Shown: positions 45,869 to 55,598, counted from the first letter of the stretch. The stretch: DNA of 64,000 nt from Marinactinospora thermotolerans DSM 45154 (GCF_900167435.1 NZ_FUWS01000011.1:62001-126000); one strand, 5' to 3'. Translations and numbers: made by a program. Notes: generated from the letters alone by a model not told the origin.

Positions 45869-47047
45869 ATGTCCTGTTCGCTGCGCGTGGCGTGGGACGA
45901 GGGGCTGACGGCCTACAACTTCGGGCCGCAGCATCCGCTCGCGCCGGTCCGCGTCGAACTGACGATGGCACTGGCCCGCGAACTCGGCGTCTTCGACGCG
46001 CCGGGGGTCTCCTTCACCGGCGTCGAACCCGCGGACGACAAGTTGCTGGAGCTCGTGCACGATCGCCACTACATCGAGGCGGTCAAGCGGGCCGGCGTCA
46101 CCTTGCAACCGGACGACCCCTACTACCTCGGCACCGCCGACAACCCGGTCTTTCCCAACATGCACGATGCCGCCGCGCTGATCTCGGGGGCCTCGGTCGC
46201 GGCGGCGCGCGCGGTGTGGGCGGGCGAGGCGCAGCACGCGGTCAACATCGCCGGTGGGCTGCACCACGCGATGCCCAAGCACGCCTGGGGTTTTTGCGTC
46301 TACAACGACGCGGCGCTGGCGATCGCCTGGCTGCTGGAGCAGGGTGCCAAACGTGTCGCCTACGTCGACGTGGACGTGCACCACGGCGACGGTGTGCAGA
46401 AGGTGTTCTACGACGATCCGCGGGTCCTGACGATCAGCCTGCACGAGTCGCCGTTGACGCTGTTCCCCGGCACCGGCCGCCCGGGCGAGATCGGGGGACC
46501 GCGCGCCGAGGGGTACGCGGTCAACGTCGCCCTGCCGGCCGGCACCGGCGACGAGCGGTGGTTGCGGGCCTTCCACGCCGTCGTCCCCCCGCTGCTGCGC
46601 GAGTTCCAGCCGGAGGTCCTCGTCACCCAGCACGGATGCGACACCCACACCCTCGACCCGCTCGCCAATCTCACGATGAGCCTGGACGGGCAACGGCTGG
46701 CCTACGCCGAGCTGCACCGGCTGGCCAAGGAGACCGCAGGGGGCCGCTGGGTGGTCCTCGGGGGCGGTGGCTACGAATTGGTGCAGGTCGTGCCACGGGC
46801 CTGGACGCACCTGCTCGCCGAGGTCACCGGGGCACCGCTGGACCCCGACACGCAGACGCCGCAGGAGTGGCGGGAGTTCGTCCAGCGCCGCACCGGCGAG
46901 ACCGCGCCGTTGCGGATGACCGACGGACGCGATCCCGGCCACGTGCCCTTCGAGGAGGGATTCGACCCCGCCGACCCGGTCGACCAGGCGATCCAGGAGA
47001 CCCGCCGGGCGGTCTTCCCCTGCCATGGCATCGACCCGAACCTGTGA
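45869..47047 (+). CDS. acuC: acetoin utilization protein AcuC, histone-deacetylase-like
   Basis: 392 residues, ATG 45869; GGAGGG lies close, only three to four bases before it. Zinc-dependent deacetylase blocks are intact: AGGLHHAMPKHAWGFCVYND, VAYVDVDVHHGDGVQ and GTGRPGEIGG. AcuC removes acetyl groups from acetyl-CoA synthetase in Bacillus, switching it back on; a similar role is inferred. No acetyltransferase AcuA is next to it. Confidence 0.93.
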   Translation: MSCSLRVAWDEGLTAYNFGPQHPLAPVRVELTMALARELGVFDAPGVSFTGVEPADDKLLELVHDRHYIEAVKRAGVTLQPDDPYYLGTADNPVFPNMHDAAALISGASVAAARAVWAGEAQHAVNIAGGLHHAMPKHAWGFCVYNDAALAIAWLLEQGAKRVAYVDVDVHHGDGVQKVFYDDPRVLTISLHESPLTLFPGTGRPGEIGGPRAEGYAVNVALPAGTGDERWLRAFHAVVPPLLREFQPEVLVTQHGCDTHTLDPLANLTMSLDGQRLAYAELHRLAKETAGGRWVVLGGGGYELVQVVPRAWTHLLAEVTGAPLDPDTQTPQEWREFVQRRTGETAPLRMTDGRDPGHVPFEEGFDPADPVDQAIQETRRAVFPCHGIDPNL

Positions 47048-47149
47048 TCCGGCCCGCCGGAGCAGTTGAACCCGGCGGGGAACGGGTATGAGGATGCCTC
47101 AATAGCCCGCGGAGGCCGGTAGCGGCGGGCACACGATCCGAAAGGGGAC

Positions 47150-47950
47150 ATGGTGACGCCGCCCTCACGAGCGGAACTGATCGACCACCTGGTGCGGACG
47201 GGGATCGCGGGGCAGGTGGACACGCCCCGGCAGAACAACCTCAAGCACTACCAGAGGCTCGTCGAGGGCGATCCGTACCACCAGTTCGGCCTCTCGTTCG
47301 CGCACGAATGGTCCTTCGGCGAGGTCCTCGCCCTGATGTCGAAGCGCTGCGGCGTGGTCGCCGACGAGAACTACCTGTGGGGCATCGACACGATCGACCC
47401 CGACCGCACCGTCGACGCGCTGGAGGCGGTGGCCGAGCGCATGGCCGAGGCGGCGCGCAACCGGGAGCGGATCCTGCTGGCCACCGGGCACCCGCGCAAC
47501 CTGCTGGAGACCTACCAGGGGTGGAAGCGCGTCTTGACGGCCAACGGATGCCAGGTGGTGACGGCCGCGGCGGGCCACTCCTACGAGATCGAGGGCGAGC
47601 ATCCGCCGAAGACGCGTGTCCTCACCTGGCGGGAGGACGTCGCGTTGGTCACCGACGGGCAACAGCCCCGGCACAGCCACCACCCCTTCGCGATGCAGGC
47701 CATCCTGGCCGACCTCACGGCGCGGGGCGAGCCGTGGCCGCAGCTGGTCATCGCCGACCACGGTTTCGCGGGGGCGGCGGCGCAGGCCGGCATCAACGTG
47801 GTGGGATTTGCCGATTCCAACGATCCGGCACTGTTCCTCGGCGAGCACGAGGGCAAACTGCACACCACGGTGCCGTTGGACGACGGATACCTCACCGACG
47901 ACTACCGTCCGTTGTCCGACTACGTCCTGTCGCGGGCCGGACTCACCTGA
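47150..47950 (+). CDS. phosphatase-like protein of uncertain activity
   Basis: 266 residues, ATG start with AAAGGGG upstream. Recognised from conserved blocks: TPRQNNLKHYQRLVEGD, GIDTIDPDRTVDAL, RILLATGHPRNLLETYQGWKRVL, VIADHGFAGAAAQAGINVVGFADSNDPALFLGEHEG. Relatives in actinomycetes are annotated phosphatase, but I can see no standard HAD or PTP motif, so that name is provisional. The gene before the HTH regulator in this position recurs in actinomycetes. Confidence 0.65.
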   Translation: MVTPPSRAELIDHLVRTGIAGQVDTPRQNNLKHYQRLVEGDPYHQFGLSFAHEWSFGEVLALMSKRCGVVADENYLWGIDTIDPDRTVDALEAVAERMAEAARNRERILLATGHPRNLLETYQGWKRVLTANGCQVVTAAAGHSYEIEGEHPPKTRVLTWREDVALVTDGQQPRHSHHPFAMQAILADLTARGEPWPQLVIADHGFAGAAAQAGINVVGFADSNDPALFLGEHEGKLHTTVPLDDGYLTDDYRPLSDYVLSRAGLT

Positions 47951-48198
47951 GGGCGGATCGTTTTATACCCATCTCCTAAACCTCAGGGGCACCCTTCCCC
48001 ACATGTAGCTGCAGGGACAGCAAAGCCAACCTTTCAATGCCGTGACCCCGGATTTACGCTGAAACCGGACGTGGCAGTAGTTACGGAACGACACACCGGC
48101 GTGGTGATGGGACGGAGTGGATCATCGCTCCGCGCCCACCACGGTGGCGACAGGGCAGGGACGAGTACGCCCACGTCCGGGAAAGAGGGCGGCGGAAC

Positions 48199-48402
48199 AT
48201 GAACGGTGGCAAGGCTCCTTTGGACGAGGTCAGGTTCCTGACCGTGGCCGAGGTCGCGACGATCATGCGGGTCTCCAAGATGACTGTCTACCGAATGGTC
48301 CACTCGGGGGTTCTCCCCGCCATCCGGGTGGGACGTTCCTACCGGGTGCCTGAACGAGCTGTCCACGACTACCTCCGAGAGGCGTTCGTCGAGGCCGGTT
48401 AG
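48199..48402 (+). CDS. small excisionase/BldC-like helix-turn-helix protein
   Basis: 67 residues, ATG start. Nearly all of it is a MerR-type winged HTH: LTVAEVATIMRVSKMTVYRMVHSGVLPAIRVGRSYRVPERAVHDYLREA. It resembles excisionase family proteins and the developmental regulator BldC in size. A second such gene, bldC, is at 53191. The two flank the cytochrome c maturation genes. Target unknown. Confidence 0.85.
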   Translation: MNGGKAPLDEVRFLTVAEVATIMRVSKMTVYRMVHSGVLPAIRVGRSYRVPERAVHDYLREAFVEAG

Positions 48403-48659
48403 CAGCGGCATCCGGGACTCCCCGGAGCGGTGCACCCCGCCCACCGGCACCGGGGAACGGCCGGCCTTCGCGTCGGCACCGGATATCGGAATCCGCGGGC
48501 GTGTCTCCCCGGCACGCCCGCCTCTCCCACCCCCGGGGTGCGGGCCTCGGGGCCTGGGACCTGCCCGGACCGGGCCGAAGTCCTCTCGCGCAGGGCATCT
48601 ACTACACTGTGTCGTTATTGAACGATGCCTGTTTCACCTCCTCTTTCGAGGTTTTGACG

Positions 48660-49289
48660 ATGCCCTGTAATGAGCCCGGTGCCCGCACGCGCCCGGCGTT
48701 CCGGCGTTCGGTCGCCGCCCTCGCGGCGGTCATCGCGCTCACCGGTTGCGCCGGACAGGCCGCCACCGACTCCGGAAGCTCCAACGACCGCTACGTCGAG
48801 GGCGACGGGTCCACGACCGCGTTCGCGCCCGAGGACCGCACCCCCGCGCCCGCTGTCGAGGGGGAGACGATCGGTGGCGACCCCATCTCCCTCGACGACT
48901 ACGAGGGAGACGTCGTCGTCGTCAACTTCTGGGCGAGCTGGTGCGCTCCCTGCCGCGCCGAGACGCCCGTCCTGGAGGAGGTCTACGGCGAGTACAAGGA
49001 CGCCGGCCTGGAGTTCCTCGGGGTCAACATCAAGGACAACCGGACCTCCGCCGAGGCGTTCGAACGCAACCAGGAGGTCACCTACCCCAGCCTGTACGAC
49101 CAGGCCGGCGAGGTCCCCCAGGCGTTCCGCGACACCGTTCCGCCCCAGGCGATCCCCAGCACGCTGGTCATCGACCGCGAGGGCCGCATCGCCGCCCGTG
49201 TCATCGGCGCCACCAACTACCGTGACCTGACCGGGCTCGTCGAGCCGGTCCTGGACGAGGGCGCCCGGGAGGACGCCGGATCCGCATGA
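48660..49289 (+). CDS. ResA/TlpA-type thiol-disulfide lipoprotein
   Basis: 209 residues, ATG start with GAGG nine bases upstream. Lipobox L-T-G-C (about residue 28). Thioredoxin fold with redox pair W-C-A-P-C (NFWASWCAPCRAE), and cis-Pro region AIPSTLVID. ResA reduces apocytochrome c heme-binding thiols outside the membrane. Its stop overlaps the next start, so it belongs to the ccs operon. Confidence 0.93.
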   Translation: MPCNEPGARTRPAFRRSVAALAAVIALTGCAGQAATDSGSSNDRYVEGDGSTTAFAPEDRTPAPAVEGETIGGDPISLDDYEGDVVVVNFWASWCAPCRAETPVLEEVYGEYKDAGLEFLGVNIKDNRTSAEAFERNQEVTYPSLYDQAGEVPQAFRDTVPPQAIPSTLVIDREGRIAARVIGATNYRDLTGLVEPVLDEGAREDAGSA

Positions 49290-50098
49290 TCGCCGAAACG
49301 ATCGTGCAGGGTTCGCTGCTGCTGGCGGTTCCGCTGGCGGCCGCGGCCGGATTGGTGTCGTTCCTGTCCCCGTGCGTCCTGCCGTTGGTGCCGGGCTACC
49401 TCTCCTACGTCACCGGTATGACCGGCGCGGACATCGCCACACGGCGCCGGGCGCAGGTCGCGGCGGCGGCCTCCGGTGACGCCACGCGGGTCGAGACCGT
49501 CGATGACGCGCTGGCGGCTCGACGGTGGACCATGCTCGCCGGCAGCCTGCTGTTCGTCGCCGGCTTCACCGCGGTGTTCGTGGCGGTGGGGGTCTTCTTC
49601 GGAGGCGTCGGCGGCCTGCTGCTGGACTACTCCGATGTCATCACCCGGGTCCTGGGCGCCATGACGATCGTGCTGGGACTGGCCTTCATGGGCGTCGTGC
49701 CGGGACTGAACCGGGAGTTCCGGTTCCACCGGTTGCCGGCGGCGGGGGTGGCCGGGGCGCCTCTCCTGGGCGTGCTGTTCGGACTCGGCTGGACGCCGTG
49801 CATCGGCCCGACGCTGGCCGCCGTGCAGTCGCTGGCGTTCGTCGAGGGCAGTGTCGACCGGGGCGCGCTGCTGTCGCTGGCCTACTGCCTGGGCCTGGGT
49901 CTGCCGTTTGTCGCGGCGGCCCTCATGTACCGACGCGCCCTCGGCGCGTTCGACTGGGTCAAGCGCCACTACCGCGTCATCACCGCGGTCGGCGGCGCGT
50001 TGCTCGTGGTCGTGGGCCTGCTCCTGGTGTCCGGTCTGTGGACCGACGTCAACGCCATCATGCAGGGCTGGACCGCCAACTTCACGACGGTGATTTAG
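49286..50098 (+). CDS. ccdA: cytochrome c biogenesis protein CcdA
   Basis: 270 residues, ATG overlapping the previous stop (ATGA). Six membrane helices. The two conserved redox Cys lie in SPCVLPLVPG (helix 1) and GWTPCIGPTLA (helix 4). A hydrophilic insert (about 55-80) separates helices 1 and 2. CcdA moves electrons from cytoplasmic thioredoxin to ResA outside. Confidence 0.95.
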   Translation: MIAETIVQGSLLLAVPLAAAAGLVSFLSPCVLPLVPGYLSYVTGMTGADIATRRRAQVAAAASGDATRVETVDDALAARRWTMLAGSLLFVAGFTAVFVAVGVFFGGVGGLLLDYSDVITRVLGAMTIVLGLAFMGVVPGLNREFRFHRLPAAGVAGAPLLGVLFGLGWTPCIGPTLAAVQSLAFVEGSVDRGALLSLAYCLGLGLPFVAAALMYRRALGAFDWVKRHYRVITAVGGALLVVVGLLLVSGLWTDVNAIMQGWTANFTTVI

Positions 50099-50100
50099 CA

Positions 50101-51699
50101 GTGACTTCCTTGAAGCCGGCCGGCGCGGCCGACAGCACCGGAAAAACGGGGACCGACAGTCCGCCCCGGCTCTCCGCCCTGGGGTGGGCGCGCTGGGCCT
50201 GGCGCATCCTCACCTCGATGCGGACCGCGCTGATCCTCCTCTTCCTGTTGGCGATCGGCGCCATCCCCGGTTCGGTCCTGCCGCAGCGCTCGGTCAGCGA
50301 CGAACAGGTCCGCAACTACTTCCTGGACAACCCCGACCTCGCGCCGTGGCTCGACCGGTTCTACCTGTTCGACGTCTACTCCTCGCCCTGGTACGCCGCG
50401 ATCTACCTGCTGCTGTTCGTCTCGTTGACGGGGTGCGTCCTGCCGAGGGCCGCCGCGCACTACCGCGCGATGCGGGCGCGCCCGCCACGGACCCCGCACA
50501 ACTTCGGCCGCCTGCCCTACTCGGCGAGCTTCACCACCGCGGCGTCCCCGCAGACGGTGCTCGCCGAGGCGCGCGCCGCGCTCAAGGGGTACCGGATCGA
50601 CACCAGGGACGACTCCGTGGCGGCCGAGAAGGGCTACCTGCGCGAGACCGGCAATGTCGTCTTCCACCTCGCCCTGCTCGGCCTGCTGATCGCCCTGGGC
50701 GCCGGTTCGCTCTTCGGTTACCGCGGCAACATGCTGATCATCGAGGGGGACGGGTTCGCCAACACGGTGACCTCCTACGACGCCTACGAACCGGGGACGT
50801 CGGTGGAACCCGGCGACCTCCAGCCGTTCTGGCTGAGGCTGGACGATTTCCAGGCCGAGTTCATCGAGGAGGGCGACCTCACCGGTCAGGCGGCCTCCTA
50901 CGTCGCCGACGTGACCTACCGGGAGGCGCCCGGCGCCCCCGAGCGCACCCACACCCTGGAGGTCAACCACCCCCTGTCGGTGGACGGCGCCCAGGTCTAC
51001 CTGCTCGGCCACGGCTACGCGCCGGAGTTCACGGTGACCAACCCCGACGGCGAGGTCGTCTTCGACCAGGCGGTGCCGTTCCTGGACCGCCAGGAGGGCA
51101 ATTTCGTCTCCGACGGTGTGGTGAAGGTGCCCGACACGGGAGCGGAGCAGCTCGGCTTCACCGCGGTGTTCCTGCCCTCGGCGGCCGAGACGGCCACCGG
51201 CGAGCTGACCTCCGACTTCCCCGGGGCCCGCAACCCGGTGGTCACGCTGCGCGCCTTCAAGGGCGACCTGGGGCTGGACAGCGGCGACTCCCAGTCGGTC
51301 TACCAGCTCTACACCGAACGGATGGAGGAGCTCGGGGACTCACCGCAGCTCTCCCCGGGCGAGACCTGGGAGCTGCCCGAGGGAGCCGGGAACATCACCT
51401 TCACCGGCTACCGCGAGTACATCAGCGTCCAGGTCAACAGCGACCCGGCGCGTGTGCCGGCGTTGGTCGCCGCCGTCGCGGCGGTGCTGGGGCTGCTGTG
51501 CACGCTGTTCGTCCACCCCCGCCGCGCCTGGGTGCGGGCCAGGCCCGACGCCGACGGCCGCACCGTGGTCGAGGTCGGTGGCCTGGGCAAGACCGAAGGG
51601 GCCGGCGCCATCACCGAGCTGCACGGGATCAGCCTGCGGCTCCGGGACAGACTGCGGGAGCGTCCCGCTTCCGACGACACGAGCACCGAGAAGGAGTAG
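50101..51699 (+). CDS. resB: cytochrome c biogenesis protein ResB
   Basis: 532 residues, GTG start two bases after ccdA. ResB fold: membrane helices near residues 35-65, 95-120, 180-205 and 450-470, with a large external domain of beta strands (LEVNHPLSVDGAQVYLLGHGYAPEF). Together with CcsB it forms the system II heme-cytochrome c synthetase. Normal length. Confidence 0.93.
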   Translation: MTSLKPAGAADSTGKTGTDSPPRLSALGWARWAWRILTSMRTALILLFLLAIGAIPGSVLPQRSVSDEQVRNYFLDNPDLAPWLDRFYLFDVYSSPWYAAIYLLLFVSLTGCVLPRAAAHYRAMRARPPRTPHNFGRLPYSASFTTAASPQTVLAEARAALKGYRIDTRDDSVAAEKGYLRETGNVVFHLALLGLLIALGAGSLFGYRGNMLIIEGDGFANTVTSYDAYEPGTSVEPGDLQPFWLRLDDFQAEFIEEGDLTGQAASYVADVTYREAPGAPERTHTLEVNHPLSVDGAQVYLLGHGYAPEFTVTNPDGEVVFDQAVPFLDRQEGNFVSDGVVKVPDTGAEQLGFTAVFLPSAAETATGELTSDFPGARNPVVTLRAFKGDLGLDSGDSQSVYQLYTERMEELGDSPQLSPGETWELPEGAGNITFTGYREYISVQVNSDPARVPALVAAVAAVLGLLCTLFVHPRRAWVRARPDADGRTVVEVGGLGKTEGAGAITELHGISLRLRDRLRERPASDDTSTEKE

Positions 51700-51702
51700 C
51701 CG

Positions 51703-52695
51703 GTGAACACCGTGCTCGCCGCCGAACCGGCGGTCGACGAGGGCATGGCGTCGGTCAGCGACGCCCTCATCATCGCGATGATCGTCACCTACGCCATCGC
51801 CCTGTTCCTGTTCGCCGTCGAGGCGGCGTATGGGCGACGCAAGGCGATCAAGGCCGAGCGTCTGGTCGGGGTCGGGGCTTCGGGCGCCGACGAGGACGGC
51901 ATGGAGGTCAACCTCCGCGCGCCCGACCCCGAGACCAGCGCCTCCCAGCACATCCTGGGCAACGTCGCGCTCGGGGTCACCGTGCTGGGCTTCCTGCTCA
52001 ACCTCGGCCAGATCGTCACCCGCGGCCTCGCGGCGGACCGCTGGCCCTGGGGCAACATGTTCGAGTTCGTGGTGGCGGTCTGCCTGTGCTCCGTGGCGGC
52101 GTTCCTGTTCGGCGCCATTCGCTACAAGGCCCGTTACCTGGGCACGTTCGTGCTGGTGCCGGTCCTGCTGCTGCTGGGGATCGCGGCGAAGTGGCTCTAC
52201 AGTGAGGCCGGCCCGGTCATCCCGGCGCTGGACTCCTACTGGATCGCCATCCACGTCTCCGCGGCGATCCTGGCGACGGGCGCCTTCATGGTGTCGGGCG
52301 CGGCGGCGATCACCTATCTGTTGGCGCAGCGGACCGAGGCCAAGCGGGCGCGGGGCGAGACGGTCACCGGGATCGCCGCCAAGCTGCCCAGCTCGGAACT
52401 GCTGGACCGGGTCTCGCACCGCTTCGTCGTACTCGCGTTCCCGCTGTGGACGTTCGGCATCATCGCCGGTGCCATCTGGGCCGACGAGGCGTGGGGCCGG
52501 TTCTGGGGGTGGGACCCCAAGGAGGTGTGGTCGTTCATCACCTGGGTCGTCTACGCGGCCTACCTGCACGCCCGGGCCACCGCGGGCTGGCGCGGGACGA
52601 AGGCCACGGTCATCGGCCTGGTGGGCTTCGCCTGCCTGCTCTTCAACTTCTTCGGGGTGAACTACCTGTTCAGCGGGTTGCACTCCTACGCCTAG
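51703..52695 (+). CDS. ccsB: cytochrome c biogenesis protein CcsB/CcsA
   Basis: 330 residues, GTG start three bases after resB. Eight hydrophobic helices and the tryptophan-rich heme-handling motif WGWDPKEVWSFITW (about residue 265), with the flanking His (IHVSAAIL and LHARAT). It delivers and joins heme to apocytochrome c with ResB. Ends in a bidirectional terminator. Confidence 0.95.
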   Translation: MNTVLAAEPAVDEGMASVSDALIIAMIVTYAIALFLFAVEAAYGRRKAIKAERLVGVGASGADEDGMEVNLRAPDPETSASQHILGNVALGVTVLGFLLNLGQIVTRGLAADRWPWGNMFEFVVAVCLCSVAAFLFGAIRYKARYLGTFVLVPVLLLLGIAAKWLYSEAGPVIPALDSYWIAIHVSAAILATGAFMVSGAAAITYLLAQRTEAKRARGETVTGIAAKLPSSELLDRVSHRFVVLAFPLWTFGIIAGAIWADEAWGRFWGWDPKEVWSFITWVVYAAYLHARATAGWRGTKATVIGLVGFACLLFNFFGVNYLFSGLHSYA

Positions 52696-52722
52696 GTGGC
52701 GTTCACCGACCAGAGGAGACCA

Positions 52723-52759
52723 GACGAGGGGCCCGCCCCATTGGGACGGGCCCCTCGTC
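52723..52759. terminator. strong bidirectional terminator
   Basis: GACGAGGGGCCCG (52723-52735) and CGGGCCCCTCGTC (52747-52759) form a perfect 13-bp stem; inside the loop, CCC and GGG can add three pairs. It separates two convergent genes. Confidence 0.9.
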
Positions 52760-52765
52760 ATGTCG

Positions 52766-53113
52766 TCAGTCCTCGGGGTTGATGCGTTTGTTCAGGCGGC
52801 GCAGGAAGTCCGGATCGTCGTCAGGACCGAGCGGCTGGGCGCGGCCGGAGGGACGCTGGAAGTCCGAGGGGTCCAGGTCGTCGGCGGAGACCTGGTGCAC
52901 GGGCCCCTGGGCCACCGTGGGAGCCGCTACCCGGGGACGGCCGAGGAAGAGCCACAGCAGGGGGCCGACGACCATGAAGAGCAGGATGATGGCCAACCAC
53001 AGCAACTTCGGCAGGTGACGCACTTCCTCGGCAGGGCTGGTGAGCGCGTCGAAGAACGCGTACACCCAGAGCACAATCGAGAGCAGCGTGATAAGGGCAC
53101 CGAGCCACACCAT
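52766..53113 (-). CDS. small PLDc_N-type membrane protein
   Basis: 115 residues. Two membrane helices: VWLGALITLLSIVLWVYAFFD and LLWLAIILLFMVVGPLLWLFLG with the PKLLW motif between, as in phospholipase D nuclease N-terminal-like (PLDc_N) proteins. The last 45 residues are polar. Function unknown; these modules occur alone or before PLD domains, here alone. Confidence 0.8.
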   Translation of the reverse strand: MVWLGALITLLSIVLWVYAFFDALTSPAEEVRHLPKLLWLAIILLFMVVGPLLWLFLGRPRVAAPTVAQGPVHQVSADDLDPSDFQRPSGRAQPLGPDDDPDFLRRLNKRINPED

Positions 53114-53190
53114 GTTTCCAGCCTATCCGCTGATATCGGTGTGGTGTTCGGCGTCGGGGCGGCACATTGGACCTGATGGCCGCGGCCGGG

Positions 53191-53385
53191 TCAGCGTGGG
53201 GATTCGCCGTTCTCCCCGTGCAGCAGCGCGCGCACCTCGGATTCCCGGAAGCGGCGATGGCCGCCGGGTGTTCGGATACTGCTGATCCTGCCGGAGGCGG
53301 CCCAACGGGTCACCGTTTTCGGATCCACCCTGAAGAGGGAAGCCACCTCTCCGGGGGTCAGCAAGCGTTCGCTTCCTCTTTCCAC
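53191..53385 (-). CDS. bldC: BldC developmental regulator
   Basis: 64 residues from GTG 53385, chosen because AGGGGG lies nine bases upstream; GTG 53391 would put it too close. Sequence LLTPGEVASLFRVDPKTVTRWAASG, then IRTPGGHRRFRESEVRALL, is the single-domain MerR-type fold of Streptomyces BldC, which binds DNA cooperatively and controls the timing of sporulation. The only larger difference is the tail. Its presence supports a filamentous, differentiating host. Confidence 0.93.
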   Translation of the reverse strand: MERGSERLLTPGEVASLFRVDPKTVTRWAASGRISSIRTPGGHRRFRESEVRALLHGENGESPR

Positions 53386-53777
53386 CTTCACAATCCCCCT
53401 TCGGGCCCGCCTGGGATATGGGCGGGCGGTTGATCCCCTAGTGTGCACGAGTTAGTCCGATTCCTCCCTAGTTTTCGTAAAAATGGGAAGGAGGGGACAG
53501 GGGACGCCTGAATGTGATCGGAACGTGACCTTCATATTCGGGTGGTTGTCCGGGGCTGTCTCACAGAGGTCCAACGTCCGTTCCCCGGGCCGGGTTCCGC
53601 GCTCCGAACAGCTCGAACTCGTCACGGGTGGGTCGGTCGGGTCTCGGGGAGAACCCCCCTTACCCTGTGAAGAGGGCGGATGCCCTCCGGCGTGTCCATG
53701 GGACATCGGCCCGTGGAGACGTCCGGATCCGGCCGCCCCGTCCGAAACGTCGTCTCGTCCGTTGTGAGGCAGAACCC
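53386..53777. other. 392-base divergent intergenic region
   Basis: It carries the bldC promoter to the left and a promoter for the DUF4229 gene to the right. A patch of A and T (53468-53480, gttttcgtaaaaat) may mark a bldC promoter. No gene or clear inverted repeat is seen. Confidence 0.45.
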
Positions 53778-54146
53778 ATGCGCAGCGTCATCGCCTACAC
53801 CGCGTCCCGGCTCCTCCTGTTCGCGGTCGCGTTCGGCCTGCTCTACCTGCTCGGCGCCCGCGGGTTCCTGGCGATCGCGCTGGCCTTCCTCCTCAGTGGG
53901 CTGGTCAGCTACATCCTGCTCAACGCCCAGCGCGACGCCATGTCGGAGGTCGTCGCCGGCTGGATGACCCGGATGCGCGGGATGGGGGCGCAGCTGGAGG
54001 CCGGTGCCGCGAAGGAGGACGAGTTCCAGGTGGCCGGCCGCGAGGCCGCCGACCGGGCCGAGGGCGTCACCCCCGTCGAGGAGAACGCGGCGGCCCCGGC
54101 CGCAGGAGCGGCCGGGGGCGAGGAGAGGGACGAGCGCCGGGGCTGA
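53778..54146 (+). CDS. DUF4229-type membrane protein
   Basis: 122 residues, ATG start. Two membrane helices (about 9-25 and 27-48: RLLLFAVAFGLLYLLGA, ALAFLLSGLVSYILL) followed by QRDAMSEVVAGWM and a charged tail, the pattern of actinobacterial DUF4229 proteins found near menaquinone genes. Function unknown. Confidence 0.7.
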   Translation: MRSVIAYTASRLLLFAVAFGLLYLLGARGFLAIALAFLLSGLVSYILLNAQRDAMSEVVAGWMTRMRGMGAQLEAGAAKEDEFQVAGREAADRAEGVTPVEENAAAPAAGAAGGEERDERRG

Positions 54147-54156
54147 CCCGCGCGTC

Positions 54157-55434
54157 CTAGGCGATCGGGAACATGCCCAGCCGGGCGTGGTACTCGCCGG
54201 CGAGCCGGTCGGTGTCGCTGCCGACGTAGAGGCCGTCAGGAGTGGGGGTCAGCGCCTCGACCCCATAACCCCGGGTCCGGCCGGGGTTCCAGGCCAGGGC
54301 CTTGCCGCTGACCGGGTCCACCGCGGCGATCCCCGACCGTTCCACCGCGCCGGGACCGGCGTCCTTGTCCCCCTCGGGGTTGTCCATCCAGCGTTGGTGT
54401 CCTCCCACGTAGACGGCCGAGCCGGTGACCGCCACGGAGTGGATCGAGTCGCCGCCGGTGTAGTTGACCCAGGTGGGCTCGGCGCCCGCGCGGTCCTCGT
54501 TCTCCCAGCGCGCGACCGTCTTGCACAGCCCGGGCTTCTTCTCCGGACCGCCGCGGGTGACGACGGCGAAGTAGGAGCCGTCGGGGGCGAAGTCCATCTG
54601 CCGGATGTAGGTGTTGATCTCCTCGTAGTCGCAGGGCTTGGAGTAGGCCTCGGTCGACCACGCGCTCAGCCGGGCCGGACCCGATCCGGTGTCGATCATG
54701 GCGATCTGGTACCTGCGCTCCCCGTCCACCACGGTGAACGTGCCCCCGATGACCAGCCTGCGGCCGTCCGGGCTCACCGCGAGCTCCTGCACGCGCAGCC
54801 TTCCCGAGCGCGGTTCGCTGAGCGTCAGCGCGAGATGGGGATCGAGCTTCCCGGTGACGCCGTCGAGCCGGGCCAGGCCGGTGCGCGCCTGGCCGTTGAC
54901 CGCGGTGAAGGAGCCGCCGACGTAGAGCCGTCCGCCGTGCTGGGCCAGGCGGTAGGCCGAGCCCCCCTCCAGCGAGGCGGTGAAGCCGGTGACGCGTTTG
55001 CCGTCGGGGACCGACAGCTTGGTGACGCCCTGTTGCGGTTCCCCGTTGACCGTGGTGAAGTCGCCACCGACGAAGACCCCGCCGTCGGGGGAGGGCACCA
55101 GGGAGATGACCGTGCCGTTCACCTCGGGCCGGAACTCGGTCAGGAGCTCCCCCGTACCGGGGCGGAAGGCGAACAGCCCGGCGCGCTCGGTCTCGCCGGT
55201 GCGGTTGGGCGCCATCACGCGGGTGAAGTCGCCGCCGACGACGATGACGTCACCGACCTGGGCGATCGCCTTCACGCTGCCGTCCAGGACATGCGGGGTC
55301 CAGGCCACGGGACGCTCGCTGACGACGGAGTCGTGGGCGAGTCCCGCCAGGGCGGGGGAGGCGTACAGGGCGGTGGAGGTCAGGGCGAGCGCCGACAGCG
55401 CTGCGGTCACGAGAGTGCGGTGGCTGTGGGGCAC
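54157..55434 (-). CDS. secreted beta-propeller (delta-60-type repeat) protein
   Basis: 425 residues, GTG start. Signal peptide to about residue 30 (ALYASPALA). Then repeated blocks of the form VIVVGGDFT, VFVGGDFTTVNGE, LYVGGSFTAVNGQ, LVIGGTFTVVDGE, VYVGGHQRW and YVGSDTDR, each with aromatic and Gly positions of a delta-60/DUF5122-type repeat. The fold should be a propeller. Two Cys (about 269 and 307) may pair. Extracellular; function unknown. Confidence 0.85.
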   Translation of the reverse strand: MPHSHRTLVTAALSALALTSTALYASPALAGLAHDSVVSERPVAWTPHVLDGSVKAIAQVGDVIVVGGDFTRVMAPNRTGETERAGLFAFRPGTGELLTEFRPEVNGTVISLVPSPDGGVFVGGDFTTVNGEPQQGVTKLSVPDGKRVTGFTASLEGGSAYRLAQHGGRLYVGGSFTAVNGQARTGLARLDGVTGKLDPHLALTLSEPRSGRLRVQELAVSPDGRRLVIGGTFTVVDGERRYQIAMIDTGSGPARLSAWSTEAYSKPCDYEEINTYIRQMDFAPDGSYFAVVTRGGPEKKPGLCKTVARWENEDRAGAEPTWVNYTGGDSIHSVAVTGSAVYVGGHQRWMDNPEGDKDAGPGAVERSGIAAVDPVSGKALAWNPGRTRGYGVEALTPTPDGLYVGSDTDRLAGEYHARLGMFPIA

Positions 55435-55598
55435 GGGCGTACTCCAGGAGATCGGGCCGTCGCGGGATCACCTCGCGTTACCGACGAGGTTCGAATGGTC
55501 ACCAAGCGTAGTCGGTGTGGCGTGTGGGTGAGGAGGGCAAACGCGGTGGAGGCGGGGGTTCGCCCGTTCCGGGTTCGACACGTTCTAGGCTGATTCCC

